Assembly (NCBI RefSeq): GCF_014696925.1
Contig: NZ_JACJQY010000022.1
Coordinates: 1 to 64,000 of the forward strand
DNA length: 64,000 nt
From: Phormidium tenue FACHB-1050
GTDB taxonomy: Bacteria; Cyanobacteriota; Cyanobacteriia; Pseudanabaenales; Pseudanabaenaceae
Direction: 5' to 3'
Position numbers and translations under genes: made by a program. How positions within the stretch are numbered: position 1 is the stretch's first letter; each line of letters begins with the position of its first letter. Shown in pieces: positions 42,390 to 50,572 of the stretch. The notes under the pieces are model-generated. The model made no database searches and was not told the DNA's origin. It saw only the letters and a program-made list of their open reading frames with translations.

Positions 42390-43967
42390 TTGACACAGCT
42401 ATTTACTACGATCGCTTCTTTGCGTAATTACTTAAAGACCCAAAAAGCCCAACAGTCCGTAGGACAATTATCTATTGGGCTTGTACCGACTATGGGGGCT
42501 TTGCACATTGGGCATTTAAGCCTAATTGATCGGGCTAGAACTGAAAATGCTTGCCTAGTTGTCAGTATTTTTGTCAATCCTTTGCAATTCGGGGCGGGTG
42601 AAGATTTTGAGCAATATCCACGCACTTTAGAGCAAGATCTCCAACTTTGTGAAAATGCAGGAGTTGATGCAATTTTTGCGCCAGAGCCTCAAGAGTTGGG
42701 GCTAAATGACATTAGCAAAATAACCCAAGTTATCCCACCACCAGCAATGACCGAGATTTTGTGTGGGCGATCGCGGGTTGGGCATTTTCAAGGTGTAGCC
42801 ACAATCGTGACCAAGCTCGTGAATGTAGTACAACCTGATCGCGCTTACTTGGGTAGCAAAGATGGGCAGCAACTAGCGATTATTCGGAAACTGGTGACTG
42901 ATTTAAACTTGCCTGTGGAGATTATTGGCTGTCCGACAGTGCGAGAACCAAGCGGCTTAGCCTACAGTTCCCGTAATCAGTACTTGTCCAGCAAAGATCG
43001 GGTTTTAGCAGCCCATATTTATCAAAGTCTACGGCAGGCTCAGCAGCAATTTTTTCTTTGTTATGAACTTTGTTATCCAGACCAAATTATCGAAGCAGCA
43101 CAAAATTATTTAGCGAAGCTCCCTGAAATTAATCTAGAGTATATTGAGTTAGTCGATGCCAAGACCTTGCAACCATGTACTCAAATTACTTCTGAAGCAG
43201 AGTTAATGCTCGCGATCGCGGCTCGAATTGAAAATACACGCTTGATCGATAATATTTTGCTGAGTCATACTATCACCCCTAGAAAACCGATCATTGCGAT
43301 CGATGGGCCTGCAGGTGCGGGCAAATCCACGGTTACCAAACAAGTTGCCAATAAATTAGGTTTGTTGTTTTTAGATACGGGCGCTATGTATCGTAGTGTT
43401 ACCCTTGCTGTGTTACGCGAAGGTATTGATTTACGAGAGCAAGACAAAGTACAAGAGATCGCCGCCAGCTCAAAAATTCAACTATTTGCTAATCCGATCG
43501 CAGGTAAGCCGATGCAGGTGCTGCTCAATGGCGAAGATATCACTACGGAGATTCGCACCCCTGAAGTTACCGCCAATGTTTCCGCGATCGCCGCCCAAGC
43601 CGCCGTCCGTGAAATTTTGGTAAGGCAGCAGCAACTGATCGGGCAGACAGGTGGTGTAGTGATGGAAGGGCGAGACATTGGAACCCATGTATTTCCTGAT
43701 GCAGAAGTTAAAGTATTTTTGACTGCTTCGGCAGAAGAGCGAGCCAAACGTCGTCAAGCCGATCTGATTGCTCAAGGTCAGGTCGCCCCCGACCTCGCTA
43801 CCCTTGAGCATGAAATCCAAGAACGCGATCGCAAAGACTCCACCCGCGACCATTCACCTCTAACTCAGGCTGAAGATGCAACTTTAGTCAATACGGATGG
43901 TCTAACTATAGAAGAAGTGGTCGCAGCCATTGTAAATTTGTATGAACAAAAGGTACAAAACCTATGA
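42390..43967 (+). CDS. panC-cmk: Bifunctional pantothenate synthetase / cytidylate kinase (PanC-Cmk)
   Basis: A 525-residue fusion characteristic of cyanobacteria. The PanC half (about 1-275) condenses pantoate and beta-alanine (VPTMGALHIGHLSLIDRAR, the HIGH motif; SRNQYLS). The Cmk half (about 297-525) phosphorylates CMP/dCMP (AIDGPAGAGKSTVTKQVA P-loop, FLDTGAMYRSVTLA, GVVMEGRDIGTHVFPDAEVKVFL). The start is TTG. It overlaps the LptA-like gene by 4 bp (ATGA), so the two are translationally coupled. Confidence 0.94.
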   Translation: MTQLFTTIASLRNYLKTQKAQQSVGQLSIGLVPTMGALHIGHLSLIDRARTENACLVVSIFVNPLQFGAGEDFEQYPRTLEQDLQLCENAGVDAIFAPEPQELGLNDISKITQVIPPPAMTEILCGRSRVGHFQGVATIVTKLVNVVQPDRAYLGSKDGQQLAIIRKLVTDLNLPVEIIGCPTVREPSGLAYSSRNQYLSSKDRVLAAHIYQSLRQAQQQFFLCYELCYPDQIIEAAQNYLAKLPEINLEYIELVDAKTLQPCTQITSEAELMLAIAARIENTRLIDNILLSHTITPRKPIIAIDGPAGAGKSTVTKQVANKLGLLFLDTGAMYRSVTLAVLREGIDLREQDKVQEIAASSKIQLFANPIAGKPMQVLLNGEDITTEIRTPEVTANVSAIAAQAAVREILVRQQQLIGQTGGVVMEGRDIGTHVFPDAEVKVFLTASAEERAKRRQADLIAQGQVAPDLATLEHEIQERDRKDSTRDHSPLTQAEDATLVNTDGLTIEEVVAAIVNLYEQKVQNL

Positions 43968-44575
43968 AGCCATTAAGCATGATTTACCAATCGCTGTTGC
44001 AAGGAAAAGGGAAAAAGGAAAAAGGAAAAAGTCATAATCAATCACCAATTACTAAATTGTTTTTAATTGCAATTCCAGTTTTGGCGATCGCCTCTAGCTC
44101 CTTACCATCAATCCAAGCCCAAACTAATACAGCCTTGACAATCCGTGCTGATGTCCAAGAAGCAAACTCAAACACGGGTGTGGTTACGGCAACTGGCAAT
44201 GTCAAAATGAGCTATCCCGCCCGACAGATTGATGCGATCGCTGAGCAAGCACAATATTTTTCTAAGGAGCAGCGTGTAGTTTTAACAGGCAATGTGATTG
44301 TTACCCAAGAAGGTGTCAATAGCATCAAAGCTCAAACTGTCACCTATCTCGTCAGTGAAGGTAAATTTGTCGCGTCACCTCCTGCTAATCAACAGGTCGA
44401 AACTATCTATGTAGTACCAGATCGAGATGTTGCTAATACGCCTGCAACTTCAGCAACGCCCGTAACCCAGATCAAACCTGCCTTTAAAAAACAGCAAGTC
44501 AGTCCACCCACGGCGACCAATTCTCCTCAAAAGTTACAATCAAAACCACAGGAAATTATTCTTGATGGTAAGTAG
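43964..44575 (+). CDS. LptA/OstA-like periplasmic LPS transport protein
   Basis: A 203-residue protein. The N-terminal extension (about 1-30) contains a Gly/Lys-rich run (LLQGKGKKEKGKSHNQSPIT) encoded by a purine-rich repeat of GGAAAAA units, then a membrane or signal segment (LFLIAIPVLAIASSSLPSIQA), then an OstA-like beta-jellyroll domain (about 55-150): TIRADVQEANSNTGVVTATGNVKMSYPARQIDAIAEQAQYFSKEQRVVLTGNVIVTQEG. The C-terminus is Pro/Thr/Gln-rich. It should bridge LPS to the outer membrane with LptB and the LptF/G permease next to it. Confidence 0.85.
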   Translation: MKPLSMIYQSLLQGKGKKEKGKSHNQSPITKLFLIAIPVLAIASSSLPSIQAQTNTALTIRADVQEANSNTGVVTATGNVKMSYPARQIDAIAEQAQYFSKEQRVVLTGNVIVTQEGVNSIKAQTVTYLVSEGKFVASPPANQQVETIYVVPDRDVANTPATSATPVTQIKPAFKKQQVSPPTATNSPQKLQSKPQEIILDGK

Positions 44576-44579
44576 GATC

Positions 44580-44632
44580 AATTACGAATTACAAATTACG
44601 AATTAATAATTCGTAATTTGTAATTCGTAATT
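44580..44632. repeat. AT-rich perfect palindrome
   Basis: 25-nt perfect arms of AATTACGAATT-type repeats (44580-44604 and 44608-44632) with a 3-nt loop. A related ATTACGAATTACGAATT occurs at about 54290-54304. Confidence 0.8.
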
Positions 44633-44669
44633 AATTAATTATTAATTACCACCAACTATCAACTAAGTA

Positions 44670-45398
44670 ATGCAAATCTCCCTTGATAACGTTAGTAAAA
44701 ACTACAGTGGTCGGCAGGTGGTTCAGCAAGTGAGCCTCACCGTTAAGCAGGGGGAAATTGTTGGACTGCTGGGACCAAATGGTGCGGGAAAAACTACATC
44801 GTTTTACATGGCAACAGGGTTAATTCAGCCCGATAGCGGCAGTATCTGGCTCGATCAACAAGATATTACCCGTTTACCAATTCACAAAAGGGCGCGGATG
44901 GGCATGGCTTACCTCGCCCAAGAAGCTACCATCTTTAGACAATTATCGGTGCGTGATAATTTGCTACTGGTGATGCAGCAAACCAACGTCCCCAAGAAAT
45001 TACAAGTGCATCGACTGCGTACCTTGTTAGAAGAGTTTCGTCTGACCAAAATTGCTGATACGATGGGAATTCAAGTGTCGGGGGGAGAGCGTCGGCGTAC
45101 TGAAATTGCGAGAGCGTTGGCGGTTGGGCAAGAAGGGCCCAAGTTTATCTTGCTAGATGAACCCTTTGCGGGTATCGATCCCATCGCTGTTAGTGAAATT
45201 CAGACAATCATCAGCAACTTGCGCGATCGCAATATGGGCGTGTTAATTACGGATCATAATGTTCGCGAGACTTTAACAATTACCGATCGCGCTTATATCA
45301 TGCGTGAAGGCGAAGTTTTTGCTGACGGCTCTAGTCGAGAATTAGCGGATGATCCTGATGTCCGCAAATATTATCTCGGTGATAAGTTTCATTTTTAA
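44670..45398 (+). CDS. lptB: LPS export ABC transporter ATPase
   Basis: A 242-residue ABC ATPase of the LptB family. Walker A is GLLGPNGAGKTTSFYM, the Q-loop region is MAYLAQEATIFRQLSVRDNLLLVM, the signature is VSGGERRRTEIARAL and Walker B is FILLDEPFAGIDPIAV. It energises LPS extraction by LptF/G. It lies 94 bp after the LptA-like gene and 68 bp before the permease gene. A hairpin (45395-45437) begins at the stop codon. Confidence 0.95.
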   Translation: MQISLDNVSKNYSGRQVVQQVSLTVKQGEIVGLLGPNGAGKTTSFYMATGLIQPDSGSIWLDQQDITRLPIHKRARMGMAYLAQEATIFRQLSVRDNLLLVMQQTNVPKKLQVHRLRTLLEEFRLTKIADTMGIQVSGGERRRTEIARALAVGQEGPKFILLDEPFAGIDPIAVSEIQTIISNLRDRNMGVLITDHNVRETLTITDRAYIMREGEVFADGSSRELADDPDVRKYYLGDKFHF

Positions 45399-45437
45399 TT
45401 ATTTTTGCAACACCTACGGTATTGCAAAAATAATTAA
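45395..45437. repeat. Palindrome at the lptB stop
   Basis: 16-nt perfect arms (TTAATTATTTTTGCAA and complement) around CACCTACGGTA. The left arm contains the lptB stop codon. Confidence 0.75.
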
Positions 45438-45466
45438 CCCAAAAACCTGTAATCTCGATAAAGGAA

Positions 45467-46654
45467 ATGGCAACCTTACAAACGACTCAACCAAGGAAAA
45501 AAGTTACAAACGTGTCGCTAGGATGGCTACCGAGATTGTCGATCATGGATCGCTATTTATTCACGCAGATGCTAACCCCATTTTTGTTTGGGGTGGGTGC
45601 ATTTTCCTCCGTGATTCTAGCGATCGGCTCTCTATTTGAACTGATTCGCCTAATTACTGATGCAGGATTAAGCGTATTAACAGCGTTTCAGATTTTTGGT
45701 TACCAAATCCCAGGCTTCATGGTGTACTCATTCCCGATGTCGATGTTGTTAGCAACATTGCTCTCCTATAGCCGCATGTCGGGTGATGGGGAGACAACGG
45801 CTTTACGCAGTTGTGGGGTAAGCGCTTACCGTTTAGTTGCACCTGCATTGGTGTTAAGCCTATTTGTCACAGGCATGACCTATGTATTTAATGAGGCGAT
45901 CGTTCCTGCGGCAAACTGGCAATCACGCAGTACATTACGAGCGGCTCTAAATCAAGAGAATGTGCAGTTTAAAAGCCAAGATATCTTTTATCAACAATAT
46001 GGAGAAGTGCCGCAGGAAGATGGCACAACAAAGCAGGGCTTAGTGCGAAGTTTTTATGCACGTAGCTTTGATGGTAAAGAGATGCGTGGCTTAACGGTTT
46101 TAGATTTTTCGCAAGGACAGCTTCAACAAATTCTTGCCGCTGAGTCTGCGGTTTGGATTCCTGAGCAAAATGTTTGGAGATTTAGCAAAGGCACAACCTA
46201 TCTGGTGGGGCCAGATGGTAATTACCGCAGTATCCTCCGCTTTGATGATCAAAATCTGCAATTACCTCGCGCCCCGCTTGACGTAGCACAAGAGCAGCGT
46301 AGTGCTGAAGAAATGAATATTGCTGATATTCGCCGTAATATCGATTTGCTCAAGCAATCTGGCAATACTAAGGAAATCCGTAAGCTAGAAGTCAGACTTG
46401 AACAGAAGTATGCTCTGCCGTTTATCTGTGTGGTCTTTGCCATCGTTGGTGCATCTCTAGGAATGCGTCCTCAGCGCACTGGTGCGGCGATCGGATTTGG
46501 ACTGAGTGTGTTAATTATTTTTGGCTATTATCTCTTGCTATTTATCTGTGGCGCTCTCGGTCAAGTGGAATTTCTCTCACCGATCGCAGCTGCATGGATG
46601 CCTAATTTAATTGGGATCACGGCTGGCTTGATTATTCTCGCTCGTGTTACATAA
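45467..46654 (+). CDS. LptF/LptG family permease
   Basis: A 395-residue protein with about six membrane segments: two near the N-terminus (about 30-65 and 90-130), a large periplasmic beta-jellyroll loop (about 145-270) and C-terminal segments. Motifs SIMDRYLFTQMLTPFLFGVGAFSS and EKYALPFICVVFAIVGASLGMRP (here LEQKYALPF) identify the YjgP/YjgQ family. Cyanobacteria often encode one such gene, so it may form a homodimer. It acts with LptB. Confidence 0.92.
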   Translation: MATLQTTQPRKKVTNVSLGWLPRLSIMDRYLFTQMLTPFLFGVGAFSSVILAIGSLFELIRLITDAGLSVLTAFQIFGYQIPGFMVYSFPMSMLLATLLSYSRMSGDGETTALRSCGVSAYRLVAPALVLSLFVTGMTYVFNEAIVPAANWQSRSTLRAALNQENVQFKSQDIFYQQYGEVPQEDGTTKQGLVRSFYARSFDGKEMRGLTVLDFSQGQLQQILAAESAVWIPEQNVWRFSKGTTYLVGPDGNYRSILRFDDQNLQLPRAPLDVAQEQRSAEEMNIADIRRNIDLLKQSGNTKEIRKLEVRLEQKYALPFICVVFAIVGASLGMRPQRTGAAIGFGLSVLIIFGYYLLLFICGALGQVEFLSPIAAAWMPNLIGITAGLIILARVT

Positions 46655-46688
46655 GAATAAAGATGATGCAAAGCGCCACCTTTATTCT
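46654..46688. repeat. Imperfect palindrome between convergent genes
   Basis: AGAATAAAG...CTTTATTCT arms with a GCAAAGCGC core. The right arm contains the stop-codon region of the Uma2 gene. Confidence 0.65.
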
Positions 46689-47260
46689 ATTTTTTGCTCA
46701 AATTGAATTTGTTGATATAGATCGCTAACGGCTATTTCAACGTTTACAGATTTGAGAAATAGGAAATCGCCCAAACCATATTCAAAAAGCACCCATTGCC
46801 CTTGCTCATTACGCTGAAATACTTCCACCATTGGTTGCTCAACTTGCACTAATACATATTCTTGCAAAGTCTCAAACTGGCGGTATTGCGAAAACTTGAA
46901 TCCACGATCATAGGCTTCGGTTGATGCTGAGAGGACTTCGATAATCAGACAAGGAAATGAGACGACCAAACTATCAGTGCGATCGCGTTCATCGCAGGTA
47001 ACCACCACGTCTGGATAAAAATATTTGCGTTTGGGTTTTACCTGTACTTTGACATCAGCGATATAGACTTCGCAGAGACGATCAGTGAGGGCGTTATCCA
47101 ATGTTTTAAGAAAATTAACTGAAACTCGATTGTGGTCACGAGTGCCGCCAGCCATAGCGATCACTTCACCATCACAAAACTCATGGCGCATTTCTTGGGT
47201 TGATTCCCAAGCTATATATTCTTCGTAAGTCATCAATAAGCGATCGGGTAAAGCAACCAT
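46682..47260 (-). CDS. Uma2 family (DUF820) putative endonuclease
   Basis: A 192-residue protein of the Uma2/DUF820 family, a PD-(D/E)XK nuclease-like fold greatly expanded in cyanobacteria. Motifs MTYEEYIAWESTQEMRHEFCDGEVIAMAGGTRDHN, YIADVKVQVKPKRKYFYPDVVVTCD and LIIEVLSASTEAYDRG include the catalytic Asp and Glu-x-Lys-type positions. The biological role is unknown. It is alone on the minus strand. Confidence 0.88.
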   Translation of the reverse strand: MVALPDRLLMTYEEYIAWESTQEMRHEFCDGEVIAMAGGTRDHNRVSVNFLKTLDNALTDRLCEVYIADVKVQVKPKRKYFYPDVVVTCDERDRTDSLVVSFPCLIIEVLSASTEAYDRGFKFSQYRQFETLQEYVLVQVEQPMVEVFQRNEQGQWVLFEYGLGDFLFLKSVNVEIAVSDLYQQIQFEQKIE

Positions 47261-47310
47261 AATTTCCAGCAGTAGGTAGTGGTTATAGATTTAATTTTAA
47301 CTTCACCGAA

Positions 47311-47349
47311 AACGCAAAAAGGCAACGCGAAGCGTTGCCTTTTTGCGTT
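47311..47349. repeat. Palindrome at the end of the coiled-coil gene
   Basis: 18-nt perfect arms (AACGCAAAAAGGCAACGC and complement) with a GAA loop. The right arm runs into the stop codon at 47348. Confidence 0.8.
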
Positions 47350-47992
47350 ATTTCTTTTTGGTAGATTTGCTCACAGGAACTTCAACAATCGCATCCTCAA
47401 TTTCCGTTACAGTTTCTTCCTCATCAGCATTCTCTGCAACTGCAACAGGTTCGGGATCAGCAGTAAAGTCCCCAGAAGTCGTCTCTACAGCTACACTTTC
47501 GACAGGAGCTTTAACTTCTGCATTAGGAGACTTAAGGGCTTCATCAAGGATTTGACGCGCATTTTCAGCTTGCGATCGCGCATCCAGAAATTTCATATTA
47601 AGCTGAGCAAAACTTTTGAGGGTTTTAAAACCTTCCTTAAGACTATTGATTTGCTCCTCAGTGACAATCTCATCGCTAAATAAAATATCGATTTGCGATC
47701 GCACTTGCATCGCATCAGAACGCAGTTCTTGCACTTTGATTTTGAGCGTTGCCAAGTTGTTTAGGACTTGCACCGCTTGAGTAATAGGATCTTCACGATC
47801 TTCAGACATGGAAAGTTCTCTCACTTCGATAAATTGGTCGGGACTAAAGCCATCGGCAAGATCAGTATCAAGTTTGCCTGAGTCCATCAGTTCCATTAGC
47901 TCTGCCATCGCCTTTTCACGCGCTTTTGGCGAATCTTTGCCAGCAACGGTTAAGACAACTTCGGGACTCTGGGCAAGGGTATAGCGTGCCAT
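47348..47992 (-). CDS. Conserved cyanobacterial protein, acidic tail
   Basis: A 214-residue protein without signal peptide or membrane segments. The N-terminal part (about 1-75) has MARYTLAQSPEVVLTVAGKDSPKAREKAMAELMELMDSGKLDTDLADGFSPDQFIEVRE; this opening is familiar from cyanobacterial proteins of unknown function. A helical middle region (about 80-145) looks like a coiled coil. The C-terminal tail is very acidic and Val/Ala/Thr-rich, ending SKSTKKK. The function is unknown. Confidence 0.75.
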   Translation of the reverse strand: MARYTLAQSPEVVLTVAGKDSPKAREKAMAELMELMDSGKLDTDLADGFSPDQFIEVRELSMSEDREDPITQAVQVLNNLATLKIKVQELRSDAMQVRSQIDILFSDEIVTEEQINSLKEGFKTLKSFAQLNMKFLDARSQAENARQILDEALKSPNAEVKAPVESVAVETTSGDFTADPEPVAVAENADEEETVTEIEDAIVEVPVSKSTKKK

Positions 47993-48098
47993 ATTTTTTA
48001 ACTTACATTAGTTTATAAATAAATAAGCGGTAAACCTATGCAAATCAAGGCTTTTCCAAACTATTTATTGTTTTTAATTGTTGAATTACGATCTTAAC

Positions 48099-48147
48099 TT
48101 GTTTTTAGCAAGAGAGTTCGCATAGCGAACTCTCTTGCTAAAAACAA
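48099..48147. repeat. Single palindrome with 23-nt perfect arms
   Basis: Arms TTGTTTTTAGCAAGAGAGT... (48099-48121) and exact complement (48125-48147) with an ATA loop. Confidence 0.82.
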
Positions 48148-48228
48148 AAGTTAAGCCCAAAGTTACGCTTTGTGTCTCATGCGATCGCCAAATCAAGTCC
48201 GCTAAGATTCATGGTCTAGATAGAATTA

Positions 48229-48290
48229 CGCCAAAACACAAAACGGCTAAGCTGTTTTGTGTTTTAAAACCCTTACGGGGTTTAATTTTT
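48229..48290. repeat. D-family half element
   Basis: CCAAAACACAAAACGGCTAAGC and inverse TTTTGTGTTTTAAAACCC plus the TTACGGGGTTT spacer. The second hairpin is absent. Confidence 0.7.
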
Positions 48291-48342
48291 ATTTTCTATC
48301 TGAGTAACGCTAGAACATATTCGGGGATAGTCGTTCTTACCC

Positions 48343-50523
48343 ATGGATTCTACCCTCTTAGATCAAATCCGCCACCTATGCCGCGATCGCGCCGCCTATG
48401 AACACCTCAAAGCCATCTTGGTGCAGCAGGAGCGCGTCCATCAACTTAGCTGGGAAGAGCGTTATGAGAAGCTGATCTCAGCTCAGTCCACCGATGCTCC
48501 AGCCTCGGATATTTTTAGAAATATCATTGCTAGGGAAAAGGCGCTTGCCCAACTTGCCGATGCTATTCAGCGATCGCCATCCTTAGATCTAGTTTTACAA
48601 ATAGCTGTCCAAGTCGCCCAAAAACTATTGCAGGTAGATCGGGTCGCAATTTTTCGTTGTCATCCTGATGGTAGGGGTGAGTTTGTGACTGATGCGATCG
48701 CTACAGGGCTAATATCTTTGGCTGCTATGCCCGAAAGACAGCTTTCATTGGCTCGTCACATGATCGAGTCCACTAATACAGAAAATTCAACTCAGACGAT
48801 TGATAGCATTCGTACTTCTAGCTTGTCGTCTCATATCGTGACATTGCTGGAACAGATCGGAATTTCATTCTATGCCGCCAATAAGATCTATGCAGGGCAA
48901 GAAGTTTGGGGAACTCTAGTGGCTTTTCATGGTAGCGCTTATCACAGTTGGTCAGATAGCGATCGCACTTCTCTATCATTAATTGCGGCTCAAATTGGAA
49001 TTGCCATTTCCTTAACTAATTTGCGTCAACAGTCTCAAGAGCTAACCGATGATTTACAAACTTTACAGGTTGAATTAGACAATTTACAGCAAACAGTTGC
49101 AGAGATAGCGGAGAGTGCGACTCATGCAACTATTACGCCAGATATTGCATCAGACAGCGTCCCAAGTAATGCGGAAAACGCGGAGACAAATACTCAAGAA
49201 GTTGGGGAAAAACCACAGAATGATCATTCTATAGATAACAATTCAGAACCTGAAGATTTAGAGTTAAAGGTCAGTCAAATCGATCATAATTTAGAAGATC
49301 AAGAAAATGAACTAGAAGAAAGTGAATCAGAAGAAATAGATAATAATCTAGAAGAAATTGCAGGTTTTGAATACAAACAAATTTCTCGAAACGGTTTGCC
49401 ACCTCTCTTCTTAATTCCAGACTCTACTCTATCTCTATCTGAGGTTGAAGATGAGGATGATGCACCAGTTCCACCAGCGATCGCTTCTAATCAAGATGAT
49501 ATCTCTGCTGATATTACGCCGTTGGAACCCTTGATTGAGTTCGAGAAAGATGATGATATTACCCCATTTGAGCCACTGATTGATTTTGAGAAAGTTGTTA
49601 TTCCTGAAAATATTACGCCAGTTGAACCAGCAATCAAGTTTGAGAAAGCTGATATCTCCTATGTAATTATGCCTGATAATCTTAAAGTGATTTCAGTCAA
49701 CGAATCAGAAGAAGTTGAACCTACAGAAACTGAATTAGATGAAACTTCTGTTATGACGGATAGTTTCCTGACAGAGAATCCCAATCCAGACTCTAGTCTA
49801 GATTCAGATAAGATCGACGAATTAGAAGCAAGTCAGTTAGCAGTGAATGAGACAGAAGTCACTTCACCTGAAGCAAACACTCTAGAAAACGCTGAAACTG
49901 AAATTGCAGATTCACAACTCTCTCAATCTGAAAATCTCGAATCTGAAAATCTAGATCGAGAAAATCCAGAACCAGAAGCGATCGCACCAGAAGCAGCGGA
50001 ATTAGAGACGATGGGAGCAGTGGAGTTAATTGCGTCTCAGCCAGTAGAACCAGAAACAATTGCCCCACCGCCTATTCAACCAGAAGAGCAACAAGAAACT
50101 CAACAGATTGATGTAGATATAACTTTAGGATTTGATAGGGATCATGATGATGATGATGAGCCTGCCATCGAGCCACAGTTTATGGAGACGATTTTAGAGA
50201 TCGCGGGTAATGATCTTAAAGCAAAAGATTTCTTATTGAATGTGATTGACTCATATTTAGAAGATACACCTCAACTCATCCAAGCGATCGACAAGGCTCT
50301 TGCCGTGAATGATCAGACCCGCCTATTACAATCTTTAAATGCCTTGCGCTCAAGTAGTGACTATATCGGTGCATTGACGCTTTCACATCAATGTCGTCAA
50401 CTCGAATCAGCAGTAAGAGCAAATTATGTAGTGCTGATTTATGCTTGCTTATCACGGGTAGCGATCGAGGCTCAGAGAGCAACTGATGCATTACGCATAG
50501 CGCGATCGCACTATAAGTTATAA
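48343..50523 (+). CDS. GAF domain protein with degenerate C-terminal Hpt domain
   Basis: A 726-residue soluble protein. A GAF domain (about 75-225) has LLQVDRVAIFRCHPDGRGEFVTDA and WGTLVAFHGSAYHSWSDSDRTSLSLIAAQIGIAI. A short coiled coil (about 225-260) is followed by a very acidic, probably disordered region (about 265-595) with imperfect repeats of ITPxEPLIEFEK type. The C-terminal Hpt-like domain (about 605-720) has the family helices, but the phosphoacceptor His position is Asn666 (SLNALRSSSDYIGA). The gene adjoins the Ser/Thr kinase and may act with it. Confidence 0.82.
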   Translation: MDSTLLDQIRHLCRDRAAYEHLKAILVQQERVHQLSWEERYEKLISAQSTDAPASDIFRNIIAREKALAQLADAIQRSPSLDLVLQIAVQVAQKLLQVDRVAIFRCHPDGRGEFVTDAIATGLISLAAMPERQLSLARHMIESTNTENSTQTIDSIRTSSLSSHIVTLLEQIGISFYAANKIYAGQEVWGTLVAFHGSAYHSWSDSDRTSLSLIAAQIGIAISLTNLRQQSQELTDDLQTLQVELDNLQQTVAEIAESATHATITPDIASDSVPSNAENAETNTQEVGEKPQNDHSIDNNSEPEDLELKVSQIDHNLEDQENELEESESEEIDNNLEEIAGFEYKQISRNGLPPLFLIPDSTLSLSEVEDEDDAPVPPAIASNQDDISADITPLEPLIEFEKDDDITPFEPLIDFEKVVIPENITPVEPAIKFEKADISYVIMPDNLKVISVNESEEVEPTETELDETSVMTDSFLTENPNPDSSLDSDKIDELEASQLAVNETEVTSPEANTLENAETEIADSQLSQSENLESENLDRENPEPEAIAPEAAELETMGAVELIASQPVEPETIAPPPIQPEEQQETQQIDVDITLGFDRDHDDDDEPAIEPQFMETILEIAGNDLKAKDFLLNVIDSYLEDTPQLIQAIDKALAVNDQTRLLQSLNALRSSSDYIGALTLSHQCRQLESAVRANYVVLIYACLSRVAIEAQRATDALRIARSHYKL

Positions 50524-50556
50524 AGTAGAGGAGCGCGTCACGCCCCTTCTACTTTA
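50521..50556. repeat. Imperfect hairpin between the GAF/Hpt-like gene and the kinase gene
   Basis: TAAAGTAGAGGAGCGCG-TCA-CGCCCCTTCTACTTTA, starting at the stop codon. It has a mismatch in the middle. Confidence 0.65.
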
Positions 50557-50572
50557 ATTGGTTTACCTGCAC

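Larger units (their letters stand above)
47993..48342. other. Intergenic region with palindrome and D half
   Basis: This 350-base divergent gap contains a palindrome (48099-48147) and half of a D-family element (48229-48290). There is no gene. Confidence 0.6.

Noticed and set aside
44580-44632. Terminator between the LptA-like gene and lptB
   Set aside because: The palindrome is pure AT-rich repeat without a GC stem, so I list it as a repeat rather than a terminator.
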